From Methylacidiphilum sp. (GTDB lineage: Bacteria; Verrucomicrobiota; Verrucomicrobiia; CAIQCK01), in NCBI GenBank assembly GCA_020718125.1, contig DYDC01000070.1, positions 1 to 10,525 on the forward strand: a DNA stretch of 10,525 bases, given 5' to 3'. Shown in pieces: positions 1 through 6,735 of this stretch. The stretch's first letter is position 1. Each line of letters opens with the position of its first letter. The notes beneath the pieces were generated by a model that saw nothing but the letters and a program-made list of their open reading frames with translations, made no database searches and was not told the DNA's origin. Both the position numbers and the translations under genes were made by a program.

Positions 1-1
1 G

Positions 2-388
2 CTTAGTCAGCGCGTGGCGGAATACATGCTCGAAAACGAGACTGCCGATAAGTGGACCGAATCGGTTGCGGCCCAGGTGATGTCCGTCCGCGACAAGAAA
101 GCGTCGCTGGAAGAGTGGACGAAGCAGCAGGAGGCGAGGCTGCGCAACATCTGCACAGGCACCATCACTTGGAACATCATCAGCCGGGGCGACACGGACC
201 TCATGTGTGAGTGGAAACTGGAGAAGGACCATCTTCGTCCCGACGAACAACGGATTGTGCGGCTGATCCGCGGCGCGGACGGCATCCACGTCCTTCGCTA
301 CGTCACCCGGAAAGTGCCGATGACGGAGGCGCGGCGCACGCAATGGATCGAGTTGCTCAAGGCGGCGAAGCTGGTGGGGACGAAGTAA
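2..388 (+). CDS. hypothetical protein, 3' part of a gene cut by the window edge
   Basis: The frame is open from the first bases of the window to a TAA at 386-388, so this is probably the C-terminal part of a longer protein. A GTG at 14 and an ATG at 26 are possible starts, but no upstream sequence is visible to judge a ribosome site. About 128 residues are visible. The region is charged and probably helical at first (many Glu, Lys and Gln, with the stretch ASLEEWTKQQEARLRN). A mixed segment with Trp and Cys follows, then a basic end (TRKVPMTEARRTQWIELLKAAKLV). I see no signal peptide, membrane segment or catalytic motif and do not recognise the family. Codon use is GC-rich like its neighbours, which supports real coding. 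It converges on cysC, with the palindromic repeat at 413-485 between them. Confidence 0.55.
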   Translation, partial: LSQRVAEYMLENETADKWTESVAAQVMSVRDKKASLEEWTKQQEARLRNICTGTITWNIISRGDTDLMCEWKLEKDHLRPDEQRIVRLIRGADGIHVLRYVTRKVPMTEARRTQWIELLKAAKLVGTK

Positions 389-412
389 TACCATCTGCGG
401 CTTGCTTCCGCC

Positions 413-485
413 CTGTAGCGGCGGTCTATGACCGCCGAAATTCTTCACAGAATGAACAGTCGGCGGTCATAGACCGCCGCTACAG
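413..485. repeat. perfect 26-bp inverted repeat with nested hairpins (REP-like element)
   Basis: The left arm (413-438) and right arm (460-485) are exact reverse complements over 26 bp, separated by 21 bases. Each arm is also a hairpin of its own: CGGCGGTC, the loop TAT, then GACCGCCG (419-437, mirrored in the right arm). The spacer holds a third small hairpin, ATTCT-TCAC-AGAAT (440-453). The whole can fold as one long stem or as a row of three hairpins. It lies between the 3' ends of two convergent genes, a usual place for REP-type elements and bidirectional terminators, although there is no T tract. The right arm overlaps the end of cysC and provides its TGA (467-469). I see no transposase and no target duplication, so its mobility is unknown. 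Confidence 0.9.
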
Positions 486-1114
486 ACGATCCCCAGCAAC
501 AGCTTGACAGCCTGTGCCACACACTCCTCCGGCGTCTGCCGGTCGGTGCGTAATTCCAATTCCGGCGCATCGGGCGGCTCGTAGGGCGCCGAGACGCCCG
601 TGAACTCCTTGATCTGGCCGGCGCGGGCCTTTCGATAGAGATGCTTCGGGTCCCGCGTCTCGCAGACCTCCAGCGGCGCGTTGACGAAGACCTCGATGAA
701 GGGATGCCCGCCCGCGCGCGCGATCTCCCGCGCCGCCGCCCGGTCGGCGCGATAGGGCGAGATGAACGCCGCGATCACGACCAGCCCCGCGTCCGCCAGC
801 AGTTTCGCCACCTCCGCGGCGCGGCGGATGTTTTCCGAACGGTCTTCCGGCGAGAACCCCAGATTGCGGTTCAGGCCGTGGCGAAGGTTGTCCCCCTCCA
901 GCACGAAGACCTGCATTCCGCGCTCAAACAGTTCGCGTTCGAGAGCGCGGGCGATGGTGGATTTGCCCGATGCCGACAGGCCGGTCAGCCAGACGATGGT
1001 GCTGCGGTGGCCGTTGCGGGCGGCGCGTTGCGCTGCATCAACCTCGCCATGCGACCACATGAGGTGAGCGCTCTTGACGGGATGTGACCCGGGTTGTTGC
1101 GAAGGCTGGCTCAT
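467..1114 (-). CDS. cysC: CysC, adenylyl-sulfate (APS) kinase
   Basis: This cytosolic kinase phosphorylates APS at the 3' hydroxyl with ATP to give PAPS, the step after the CysDN ATP sulfurylase. The 215-residue product has the P-loop GLSASGKST at residues 45-53. It also has the family blocks LEGDNLRHGLNRNLGF, ENIRRAAEVAKL, the FISPYRADR lid region, DPKHLYRKARAGQIKEFTG and SAPYEPP. The ATG at 1114 is chosen because it gives the normal length and has GGAAG just upstream, though only three bases away. A longer in-frame start at 1207 would run into the DUF2061 gene. It is the last gene of the minus-strand operon, 41 bases after DUF2061. Its final five residues (CSGGL) and stop codon lie in the right arm of the palindromic repeat, so the native C-terminus has probably been replaced, outside the catalytic core. 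Confidence 0.95.
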   Translation of the reverse strand: MSQPSQQPGSHPVKSAHLMWSHGEVDAAQRAARNGHRSTIVWLTGLSASGKSTIARALERELFERGMQVFVLEGDNLRHGLNRNLGFSPEDRSENIRRAAEVAKLLADAGLVVIAAFISPYRADRAAAREIARAGGHPFIEVFVNAPLEVCETRDPKHLYRKARAGQIKEFTGVSAPYEPPDAPELELRTDRQTPEECVAQAVKLLLGIVCSGGL

Positions 1115-1155
1115 GTTCTTCCGACGGATTCGCGCTGACTTTATCAGGCCGAACT

Positions 1156-1383
1156 TCAGATGGAATACTCCTCCTCCTTCATCCTTCCGAACCGGATCTT
1201 GTTCCAAAGGCGCTCATGCAGGTAATAGAGGCGGATTTCGGTGAACAGTTCAATGAAACCGATGGAGATGGCCGGTTTGATCCGCCCGGTGACCAGGAAT
1301 GAGATGATGATGGTGGTGTCCAAGGTCCCGGTCACCCGCCACGAAACGGCCTTCGTGAGACTGCGATAGTGTTTCTCGACCAT
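1156..1383 (-). CDS. DUF2061 small membrane protein
   Basis: This 75-residue protein matches the DUF2061 family as I recall it: a short basic N-terminus, then KAVSWRVTGTLDT, a hydrophobic segment (about residues 23-33), and a second helix (about 38-55) ending in the hallmark YYLHERLW. It is probably a two-helix inner-membrane protein. The family has no established function. Members often sit beside, or fused to, sulfate-assimilation enzymes such as CysC and CysN, and the gene lies exactly between those two here. The ATG at 1383 starts two bases after the cysN stop, so translational coupling is likely. A TTG at 1389 that overlaps the cysN stop is also possible. No clear Shine-Dalgarno site is seen. 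A role tied to sulfate or sulfite handling at the membrane is suggested by context only. Confidence 0.86.
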   Translation of the reverse strand: MVEKHYRSLTKAVSWRVTGTLDTTIIISFLVTGRIKPAISIGFIELFTEIRLYYLHERLWNKIRFGRMKEEEYSI

Positions 1384-1385
1384 AT

Positions 1386-2710
1386 TCAAATCGCGAAGTC
1401 CTGATACTCCGGTTTTGCGGCCTCGAGCGGCGGCAACAACATGCCCGCGCCGGCAGTGAGGTTCGTCCCCTGCTCGATCAGGACGAACGAGCCGGTGAGG
1501 CGGTTGTGCTCATAACCGTCATACACGATCGGCTTGGCGGTTTTCAGGCGGATTTCACCGATGTCATTGAGTGCCAGTTCGGCCGGCTCAGGCTGGGCTT
1601 CGTAGGTGGTGATGTCCATGCGGCTCTCGATGCCCGTGACGATGGCCTGCACGGTCTGCGTCGTGTGCTTGAGGAAATATTTCTTCCCACGCCGCAACGG
1701 CCGCTGGTGCATCCAGCAGATGTTTGCGCGCAAGTCGCTCCCCAAGCCGGGCAGATGGTCGAAGCCCACCAGCATGTCGCCCCGGCTGACGTCCACGTCG
1801 TCGTTGAGCACGAGCGTCACCGACTGCGGGCAGAACGCCTCCTTCAACGGGCCGTCATACGTCCAAATCTCCTTCACGCTGGTTTTCAGCCCGCTCCGCA
1901 GCGTCAACACCGGCTGGCCGGCGCGGACGATGCCGCCCGCGATCTGGCCGCCGAGACCGCGAAAATCGCGCAGCGCCGGGTCGGTCGGGTTGTTCGGGCG
2001 GTTGACCCACTGCACGGGGAACCGGAACGCGCGCATGTTCCAGTCGCTGGCGATGTGGATGTTCTCCAGGTGGCCCAGCAATGTCGGCCCCTCATACCAC
2101 GGCGTGTGCGGCGACGGCGTGACGACGTTGTCGCCGTTGAGCGCGCTGATCGGAATGAACTTCACGTCGCGCAACGAGTCGAGCCGCGGCAGGAACGTCT
2201 CAAAGTCGTCGCGAATCTCGCGGAACCGTTCCTCGCTCCAATCCACGAGGTCCATCTTGTTGACCGCGATGATCAGGTGCGGGATGCCCAGCAACGCGGC
2301 GATGTAAGTGTGCCGGCGGCTCTGCTCGATGACGCCCTGGCGCGCGTCCACCAGCACGATGGAGAGGTTCGCCGTCGAGGCGCCGGTGACCATGTTGCGG
2401 GTGTATTGGACGTGGCCCGGCGTGTCCGCGACGATGAACTTCCGCTTCGGCGTGGCGAAGTAGCGGTAGGCCACGTCTATCGTGATCCCCTGCTCGCGCT
2501 CGGCCCGCAGGCCGTCGGTGAGGTTGGCGAGGTTGATCTGGCCGCCCCCCCCGTGATGTCGGCGGAGCGCTCCAACGCCTCGATCTGGTCCTCCATCAAG
2601 GATTTGGAATCGTAGAGCAGCCGCCCGATGAGCGTGGACTTGCCGTCGTCCACCGAGCCACAGGTGTTGAAACGGAGGATGTCCATGGGATGATGCGTAT
2701 GCGGTGACAT
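1386..2710 (-). CDS. cysN: CysN, sulfate adenylyltransferase GTPase subunit, with a frameshift in a G8 run
   Basis: CysN is the regulatory GTPase of the CysDN ATP sulfurylase, which couples GTP hydrolysis to APS synthesis. Residues below count the restored 441-residue protein. The P-loop GSVDDGKST is at 18-26, DGLRAEREQGITIDVAYRYF (switch I) at 66-85, DTPGH at 96-100 and NKMD at 151-154, followed by elongation-factor-like beta-barrel domains. No CysC domain is fused. As sequenced, the N-terminal frame (2710 to the G run) and the rest (1386-2552) differ by one base. The junction is a run of eight G on the minus strand (2545-2552), after SADIT and before QINLANLTDG. Without correction the product stops at 2477 after about 78 residues. 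A missing base in the read, a true mutation or -1 slippage would each explain it. The ATG at 2710 is the preferred start; a TTG at 2728 and an ATG at 2686 are alternatives. Confidence 0.92.
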
Positions 2711-2731
2711 GGGATAAATTTCGGTCAACTC

Positions 2732-3634
2732 TTAGAAATAACCCGCCTTCTTGCGGTCCTCCATCGCCGCCTCGGACGCCTTGTCGTCGGCCCGCGAACC
2801 GCGCTCCGTCACGCGCGCGGCGGCGATCTCGGCGAGGATGTCGTCCACGGTGTCCGCGCGGCTCTCCACCATGCCGGTGCTGATAATATCGCCGATGGTG
2901 CGGACACGAACGACAAGGTCTTTTACCTCCTCGTTGCGCTTCGGCGGCAATAGATCGGTGGCCGGCAACCATTGGCCGTGGCGACGGACGCATTTGCGCG
3001 GGTGGCTGAAGTAGATCGTCGGCGCCTCCAACTGCTCGCGCTTGATGTATTCCCACACGTCCATCTCCGTCCAGTTGGAGAGCGGGAACACACGCATGTG
3101 CTCGCCGGGATTCACGCGGGCGTTGTAGAGGTTCCAGATTTCGGGCCGCTGGTTCTTCGGATCCCACTGGCCGAACGCGTCGCGGAAGCTGAAGAAGCGC
3201 TCCTTCGCGCGAGCCTTCTCCTCGTCGCGCCGCGCGCCGCCGATGGCGCAGTCGAAACGGAACTCCTCGACCGCCGCGAGCAGCGTGGGGATCTGGAGCC
3301 GGTTGCGGCTGACCTCGCCCGGCGCGGGCGCCGCGATGCCTTTGGCAATGGCGTCCTCAACCTTGCGGACAATGAGCTTCACGCCGAGTTGCTGCGCACG
3401 CCGGTCGCGGAAGTCATTCAGTTCAGGGAAGTGGTGCCCGGTGTCCACGTTCAGCAACGGCATCGGGATGTCCGATGGCCGGAACGCCTTCTCCGCGAGC
3501 CGCAGCAGGCAGATCGAGTCCTTGCCGCCGGAAAAGAGCAGCGCAGGCCGCTCATACTCCGCCGCAACCTCGCGCATCACGTGGATCGCTTCTGTCTCAA
3601 GATATTGCAGGTGATCGAGATGGTAGTTGTTCAT
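2732..3634 (-). CDS. cysD: CysD, sulfate adenylyltransferase catalytic subunit
   Basis: CysD is the catalytic half of the CysDN heterodimer. It transfers AMP from ATP to sulfate, giving APS and pyrophosphate in the cytosol. The 300-residue product has the usual length and an intact PP-loop, SGGKDS, at residues 35-40. Other family blocks are NVDTGHHFPELNDFRDRR, IGGARRDEEKARAKERFFS, RVFPLSNWTEMDVWEYI and the C-terminal GRADTVDDILAEIAAARVTERG-like region (here ESRADTVDDILAE). The ATG at 3634 gives the standard start MNNYHLDHLQYLE and has GAGAG three bases upstream. An in-frame extension to 3694 would overlap cysH and adds nothing conserved. It starts 16 bases after the cysH stop and ends 21 bases before the chosen cysN start, so the three genes are almost certainly cotranscribed. 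Confidence 0.97.
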   Translation of the reverse strand: MNNYHLDHLQYLETEAIHVMREVAAEYERPALLFSGGKDSICLLRLAEKAFRPSDIPMPLLNVDTGHHFPELNDFRDRRAQQLGVKLIVRKVEDAIAKGIAAPAPGEVSRNRLQIPTLLAAVEEFRFDCAIGGARRDEEKARAKERFFSFRDAFGQWDPKNQRPEIWNLYNARVNPGEHMRVFPLSNWTEMDVWEYIKREQLEAPTIYFSHPRKCVRRHGQWLPATDLLPPKRNEEVKDLVVRVRTIGDIISTGMVESRADTVDDILAEIAAARVTERGSRADDKASEAAMEDRKKAGYF

Positions 3635-3650
3635 TCGCTCTCGTTGAAAT

Positions 3651-4076
3651 CTAGTTTTTGACAGCTTGTCCGCCCCACGCCGCGTGGAGACCACATTCGC
3701 GCTTCTCGTCCGCCTTGGCGGAATCGAAATAGTCCCGCTCGTTCGGCAAATTGTGCTGTTTCAGATAGGCTTCCATGTCCGCATCTGTCCAGTAAAACAC
3801 AGGACTGGCCTTCAGCGCACCGAAGTTCTTGTCCTCGGAAACGATGTCGAGACCGGCGCGGTTGGGGTTTTGCACTTTACGCAGCGCGGTGATCCAGACC
3901 GTTGGCGCCAACTCCTTCATGCCGCGCTGGAACGGCTCGAGCTTCATCAGCGCGCTGAACTGTTTCAAACCCGCCTCGTCCCCGGTCGTCGGTATCGGCC
4001 CGCAGATCGCGTCCCGATGAGCCGCCGTGATTTGCGGCAAGTAAGGTTTGAGATTCAACTTCAGTAACCGCTTCAA
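3651..4076 (-). CDS. cysH: CysH, phosphoadenylyl-sulfate reductase, C-terminal half only (N-terminally truncated)
   Basis: Full CysH reduces PAPS (or APS) to sulfite with thioredoxin and is about 240 residues long. Only some 141 residues are present. The preserved part aligns in memory with the family's second half: LKLNLKPYLPQITAAHRDAI, KLEPFQRGMKELAPTVWITA, SPVFYWTDADMEAYL, LPNERDYFD and the catalytic-cysteine motif KRECGLH (Cys128). The PP-loop that binds the substrate and the following DTGYLFPET-type block are missing. Upstream the frame continues only 11 codons to a TAG (4110-4112), without family-like sequence and without an ATG. The TTG at 4076 directly abuts GAGGAG, leaving no room for a normal ribosome site. 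It is probably a non-functional remnant, although its frame is clean. It heads the minus-strand operon and lies back to back with the gyrB promoter. Confidence 0.85.
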   Translation of the reverse strand: MKRLLKLNLKPYLPQITAAHRDAICGPIPTTGDEAGLKQFSALMKLEPFQRGMKELAPTVWITALRKVQNPNRAGLDIVSEDKNFGALKASPVFYWTDADMEAYLKQHNLPNERDYFDSAKADEKRECGLHAAWGGQAVKN

Positions 4077-4088
4077 CTCCTCTTTGCA

Positions 4089-4116
4089 TTGCTTGTCGTC
4101 TGGGTCTCGCTATAAT
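4089..4116 (+). promoter_or_regulatory. sigma-70-type promoter for gyrB
   Basis: A perfect -10 hexamer TATAAT (4111-4116) lies 16 bases after a -35-like TTGCTT (4089-4094). An alternative TTGCAT at 4084 is too far away, at 21 bases. Transcription would begin near 4123 and give a leader of about 24 bases. The site stands out in GC-rich surroundings. On the minus strand only a poor -10 (TATAGC) can be drawn here, so a promoter for the cys genes is not evident. Confidence 0.75.
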
Positions 4117-4135
4117 CACGGCGTATTTCCGGTAG

Positions 4136-4142
4136 AAAAGGA
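4136..4142 (+). promoter_or_regulatory. ribosome binding site deciding the gyrB start
   Basis: AAAAGGA at 4136-4142 lies four bases before the ATG at 4147. The frame is open further upstream to 4048, but that part overlaps the promoter and cysH, so this site fixes the start. Confidence 0.8.
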
Positions 4143-4146
4143 TTTC

Positions 4147-6669
4147 ATGCCAAACCCAGAAACTGACGCCGCCCAACTCACGAAAGTCGCTGCTTCGCAG
4201 CAATACGACGCCTCGAAAATTGACAAGTTGGAGGGCCTCGAAGCTGTCCGTAAACGCCCCGGCATGTATATCGGCGACCCCGACGAGCGCGGTCTCCACC
4301 AATGCGTCTTCGAGGTTCTCGACAACTCGATTGACGAGCATCTCGCCGGCTTCTGTGACACGATCAAGGTCACCATCCACGTGGACGACTCGATCACGCT
4401 CGCGGACAACGGCCGCGGCATCCCGGTGGACATGCATCCGAAGTTCAAGATGCCCGCCGTCGAACTGGTGCTGACGAACCTTCACGCGGGCGGCAAGTTC
4501 GGCCAAGGCGCCTACAAATACTCCGGCGGCCTTCACGGCGTCGGCGCCAAGTGCGTCAATGCGCTTGCTGAGTGGTTCGAGGTGGAGATCTATCGCGACA
4601 TGAAGATCTACCACATGAAGTTTGCCCGCGGCAAAACCACCTCGCCGCTGGAGGTCATTGGCAAGTCGAAGCACACCGGCACGAAGATCACTTTCAAGGC
4701 CGACTCTCAGATCTTCACAATCACCACTTCGCCGAAATACGACGCGCTCGCCGCGCGTCTGCGTGAGCTGGCGTTCCTCAATCCTGGCATCGAAATCATC
4801 TTCACGGACGAGCGGGTCAACAAGACTGAGACCTTCTTCTACAAAGGCGGCATCCAGGAATTCGTCAAGGAACTCAACCGGGCGAAGGAATCCATTCACC
4901 CGAAGCCCATCGCCATCAGCAGACAGAAGGACGATGTCCTCGTGGACGTTGTGCTCCAATACACCGACGGTTACGCCGACAGCATCCTTTGCTACGCCAA
5001 CTCCATCTCCAATACCGACGGCGGCACGCACATGGTCGGCTTCCGCACCGCGCTGACCCGCGCGGTCAACCAATACGCGCGCGCCAACAACCTCGTGAAG
5101 GAAAAGGACCCGCCGATCTCCGGCGACGACGTCCGCGAGGGACTCACGGCGGTCGTCAGCGTCAAGCTGCCGAACCCGCGCTTCGAGTCACAGACGAAGG
5201 TCAAGCTGGTCAACACGGAGATCGAAGGCATCGTCTCCAGCGTCGCCTACGAAGGCTTGATGACGTTCTTCGAGGAAACGCCGCCGATCGCCAAGCGCGT
5301 CGTTGACAAGTGTCTCACCGCCGCCCGCGCCCGCGATGCGGCCCGCAAGGCCCGCGACGCCGTGCGCAAGAGCGCGCTGGCCGGCGGCGGCCTGCCGGGG
5401 AAGCTCGCCGACTGTTCGGAGCGCGATCCGGCGCTGTGCGAACTCTACATCGTCGAGGGCGACTCGGCCGGCGGCTCCGCCCGCATGGGCCGCGACCGGA
5501 AGTTCCAGGCGATCCTCCCGATCAAGGGCAAGATCATCAACGTCGAGAAGGCGCGGATGGACAAGGTGCTCGCCAACACCGAGATCCAGACCATCATCAC
5601 CGCCGTCGGCACCGGCATCGGCGCCGGCGAAGGCGAGGGATCATTCAACTTCGAGAAACTCCGTTACCACCGCGTCATCATCATGACCGACGCGGACGTG
5701 GACGGCTCGCACATCCGCACGCTGCTGCTGACGTTCTTCTACCGCCAGATGAAGCAACTCATCGAGAAAGGCGCCATCTTCATTGCGCAGCCGCCGCTCT
5801 ACAAGGTGAAGCGCAAGAACCGCGAGGAATACGTGGACAACACCGAGCAACTCGACAAGATGCTGCTGGAGTTGGGGACGGAGGAAGTGAAAATCACCAG
5901 CGCCAGGGAAAAAAAGGAATTCAGCGGTGCGCAGCTTCGCGGCCTTTGCGAAACGCTGGCCGAACTCGACAAGCTCGCTGACGCGTTGAAGCGCCGGCGG
6001 ATTGATTTCCAGGCCTGCCTCGACGCGCGCGAGAAGAAGACCGGCGCGCTGCCCCAATATGTCGCCCGCATCAAGGAGAATGGCGAGGAGCGCGTCGAGT
6101 TCCTCGCTGATGACAAGGCGCTCCGCAAGTTCAACGAGACCCATGAGCAGTCCGAGGAGCTTGACCGCGTTCCCGACCACGCCGCGACCAACGGCAAGAC
6201 GCCCGACACGACCGCCATCCGCGCTTCCGTCAAGACGGGTGAGATTTACGAGAGCCAGGAGTTGGGCAAGGTCCTCGCCGCGCTCGAAAAGAAGGGCCTC
6301 GAAGTGGACCGCTACTGGCCGATTCCGCGCGACGAGCAAAACCCTCGCGAGAAGCCCGAATCCGCGTTCGAGATGGTCGAGGGCGAGAACGTCACGCCGA
6401 TCTTCGCGGTCGGCGAAATCCTCCCGCGCATCAAGGAAAACGGCAAACGCGGCCTGACCATCCAGCGATACAAGGGCCTGGGCGAAATGGACCCGGAGCA
6501 GCTCTGGGAAACCACGATGGACCCGTCGCGCCGCAAGCTCATCAAGGTCGAGATGCCCGACCTCGCGAAAGCCGAGGAGATATTCACCGTCTGCATGGGC
6601 GACGAGGTCGAACCGCGCCGCCAGTTTATCGAAGACAACGCGCTCAACGTGCGCAATCTGGACGTTTAA
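4147..6669 (+). CDS. gyrB: GyrB, DNA gyrase subunit B (long form with a Toprim insert)
   Basis: GyrB is the ATPase and Toprim subunit of gyrase, which with GyrA introduces negative supercoils. The 840-residue protein starts with a GHKL ATPase domain: EVLDNSIDE with Glu56 and Asn60, DNGRGIP at 87-93 and GGLHGVGA at 127-134. The transducer domain follows, with QTKVKLVNTEIEG. The Toprim domain has EGDSAGG from Glu437 and DADVDGSH with Asp515, Asp517 and Asp519. The C-terminal block QRYKGLGEMDPEQLWETTMDP begins at 773. About 221 residues lie between PLYK (near 552) and QRYKGLGEM, against some 40 in short GyrB proteins such as that of Bacillus. The extra 180 or so residues are charged and partly helical, in the place of the E. 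coli GyrB insert. It has its own promoter and lies 66 bases before gyrA. Confidence 0.98.
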   Translation: MPNPETDAAQLTKVAASQQYDASKIDKLEGLEAVRKRPGMYIGDPDERGLHQCVFEVLDNSIDEHLAGFCDTIKVTIHVDDSITLADNGRGIPVDMHPKFKMPAVELVLTNLHAGGKFGQGAYKYSGGLHGVGAKCVNALAEWFEVEIYRDMKIYHMKFARGKTTSPLEVIGKSKHTGTKITFKADSQIFTITTSPKYDALAARLRELAFLNPGIEIIFTDERVNKTETFFYKGGIQEFVKELNRAKESIHPKPIAISRQKDDVLVDVVLQYTDGYADSILCYANSISNTDGGTHMVGFRTALTRAVNQYARANNLVKEKDPPISGDDVREGLTAVVSVKLPNPRFESQTKVKLVNTEIEGIVSSVAYEGLMTFFEETPPIAKRVVDKCLTAARARDAARKARDAVRKSALAGGGLPGKLADCSERDPALCELYIVEGDSAGGSARMGRDRKFQAILPIKGKIINVEKARMDKVLANTEIQTIITAVGTGIGAGEGEGSFNFEKLRYHRVIIMTDADVDGSHIRTLLLTFFYRQMKQLIEKGAIFIAQPPLYKVKRKNREEYVDNTEQLDKMLLELGTEEVKITSAREKKEFSGAQLRGLCETLAELDKLADALKRRRIDFQACLDAREKKTGALPQYVARIKENGEERVEFLADDKALRKFNETHEQSEELDRVPDHAATNGKTPDTTAIRASVKTGEIYESQELGKVLAALEKKGLEVDRYWPIPRDEQNPREKPESAFEMVEGENVTPIFAVGEILPRIKENGKRGLTIQRYKGLGEMDPEQLWETTMDPSRRKLIKVEMPDLAKAEEIFTVCMGDEVEPRRQFIEDNALNVRNLDV

Positions 6670-6735
6670 GCCAGCCCATCATCCTTGCGCCAATCACGTC
6701 TCAATCCCACCGGGAACCAGCAGCTTCTTCCTGTC

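Noticed and set aside
413..485. Insertion sequence or attachment site at the inverted repeat
   Set aside because: There are only 21 bases between the arms, with no transposase, no target duplication and no tRNA nearby. A REP-like element fits better.
1506..2615. A 369-codon plus-strand open frame opposite cysN
   Set aside because: Arg/Val/Asp-rich antisense shadow without domains. The minus-strand cysN motifs are unambiguous.
2711..3167. Extension of the downstream cysN frame up to 3167, as a 593-residue protein
   Set aside because: The extra N-terminal part is an off-frame reading of cysD and of the cysN 5' end. The P-loop of cysN lies in the other frame, which shows a frame slip and not a long protein.
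4048..4146. N-terminal extension of gyrB by 33 codons
   Set aside because: It would overlap the promoter and the cysH fragment. The ATG at 4147 has a good ribosome site, and the extension has no conserved residues.
3877..5073. A 398-codon minus-strand open frame crossing the cysH 5' end, the promoter and gyrB
   Set aside because: It overlaps both the cysH fragment and gyrB in shadow frames and lacks any recognisable domain. I checked it as a possible missing half of cysH and found no PP-loop.
6685..6735. TTG start giving GyrA 17 extra residues
   Set aside because: The extension is unlike GyrA N-termini. The ATG at 6736 keeps the conserved start and E. coli-like numbering up to the catalytic tyrosine.
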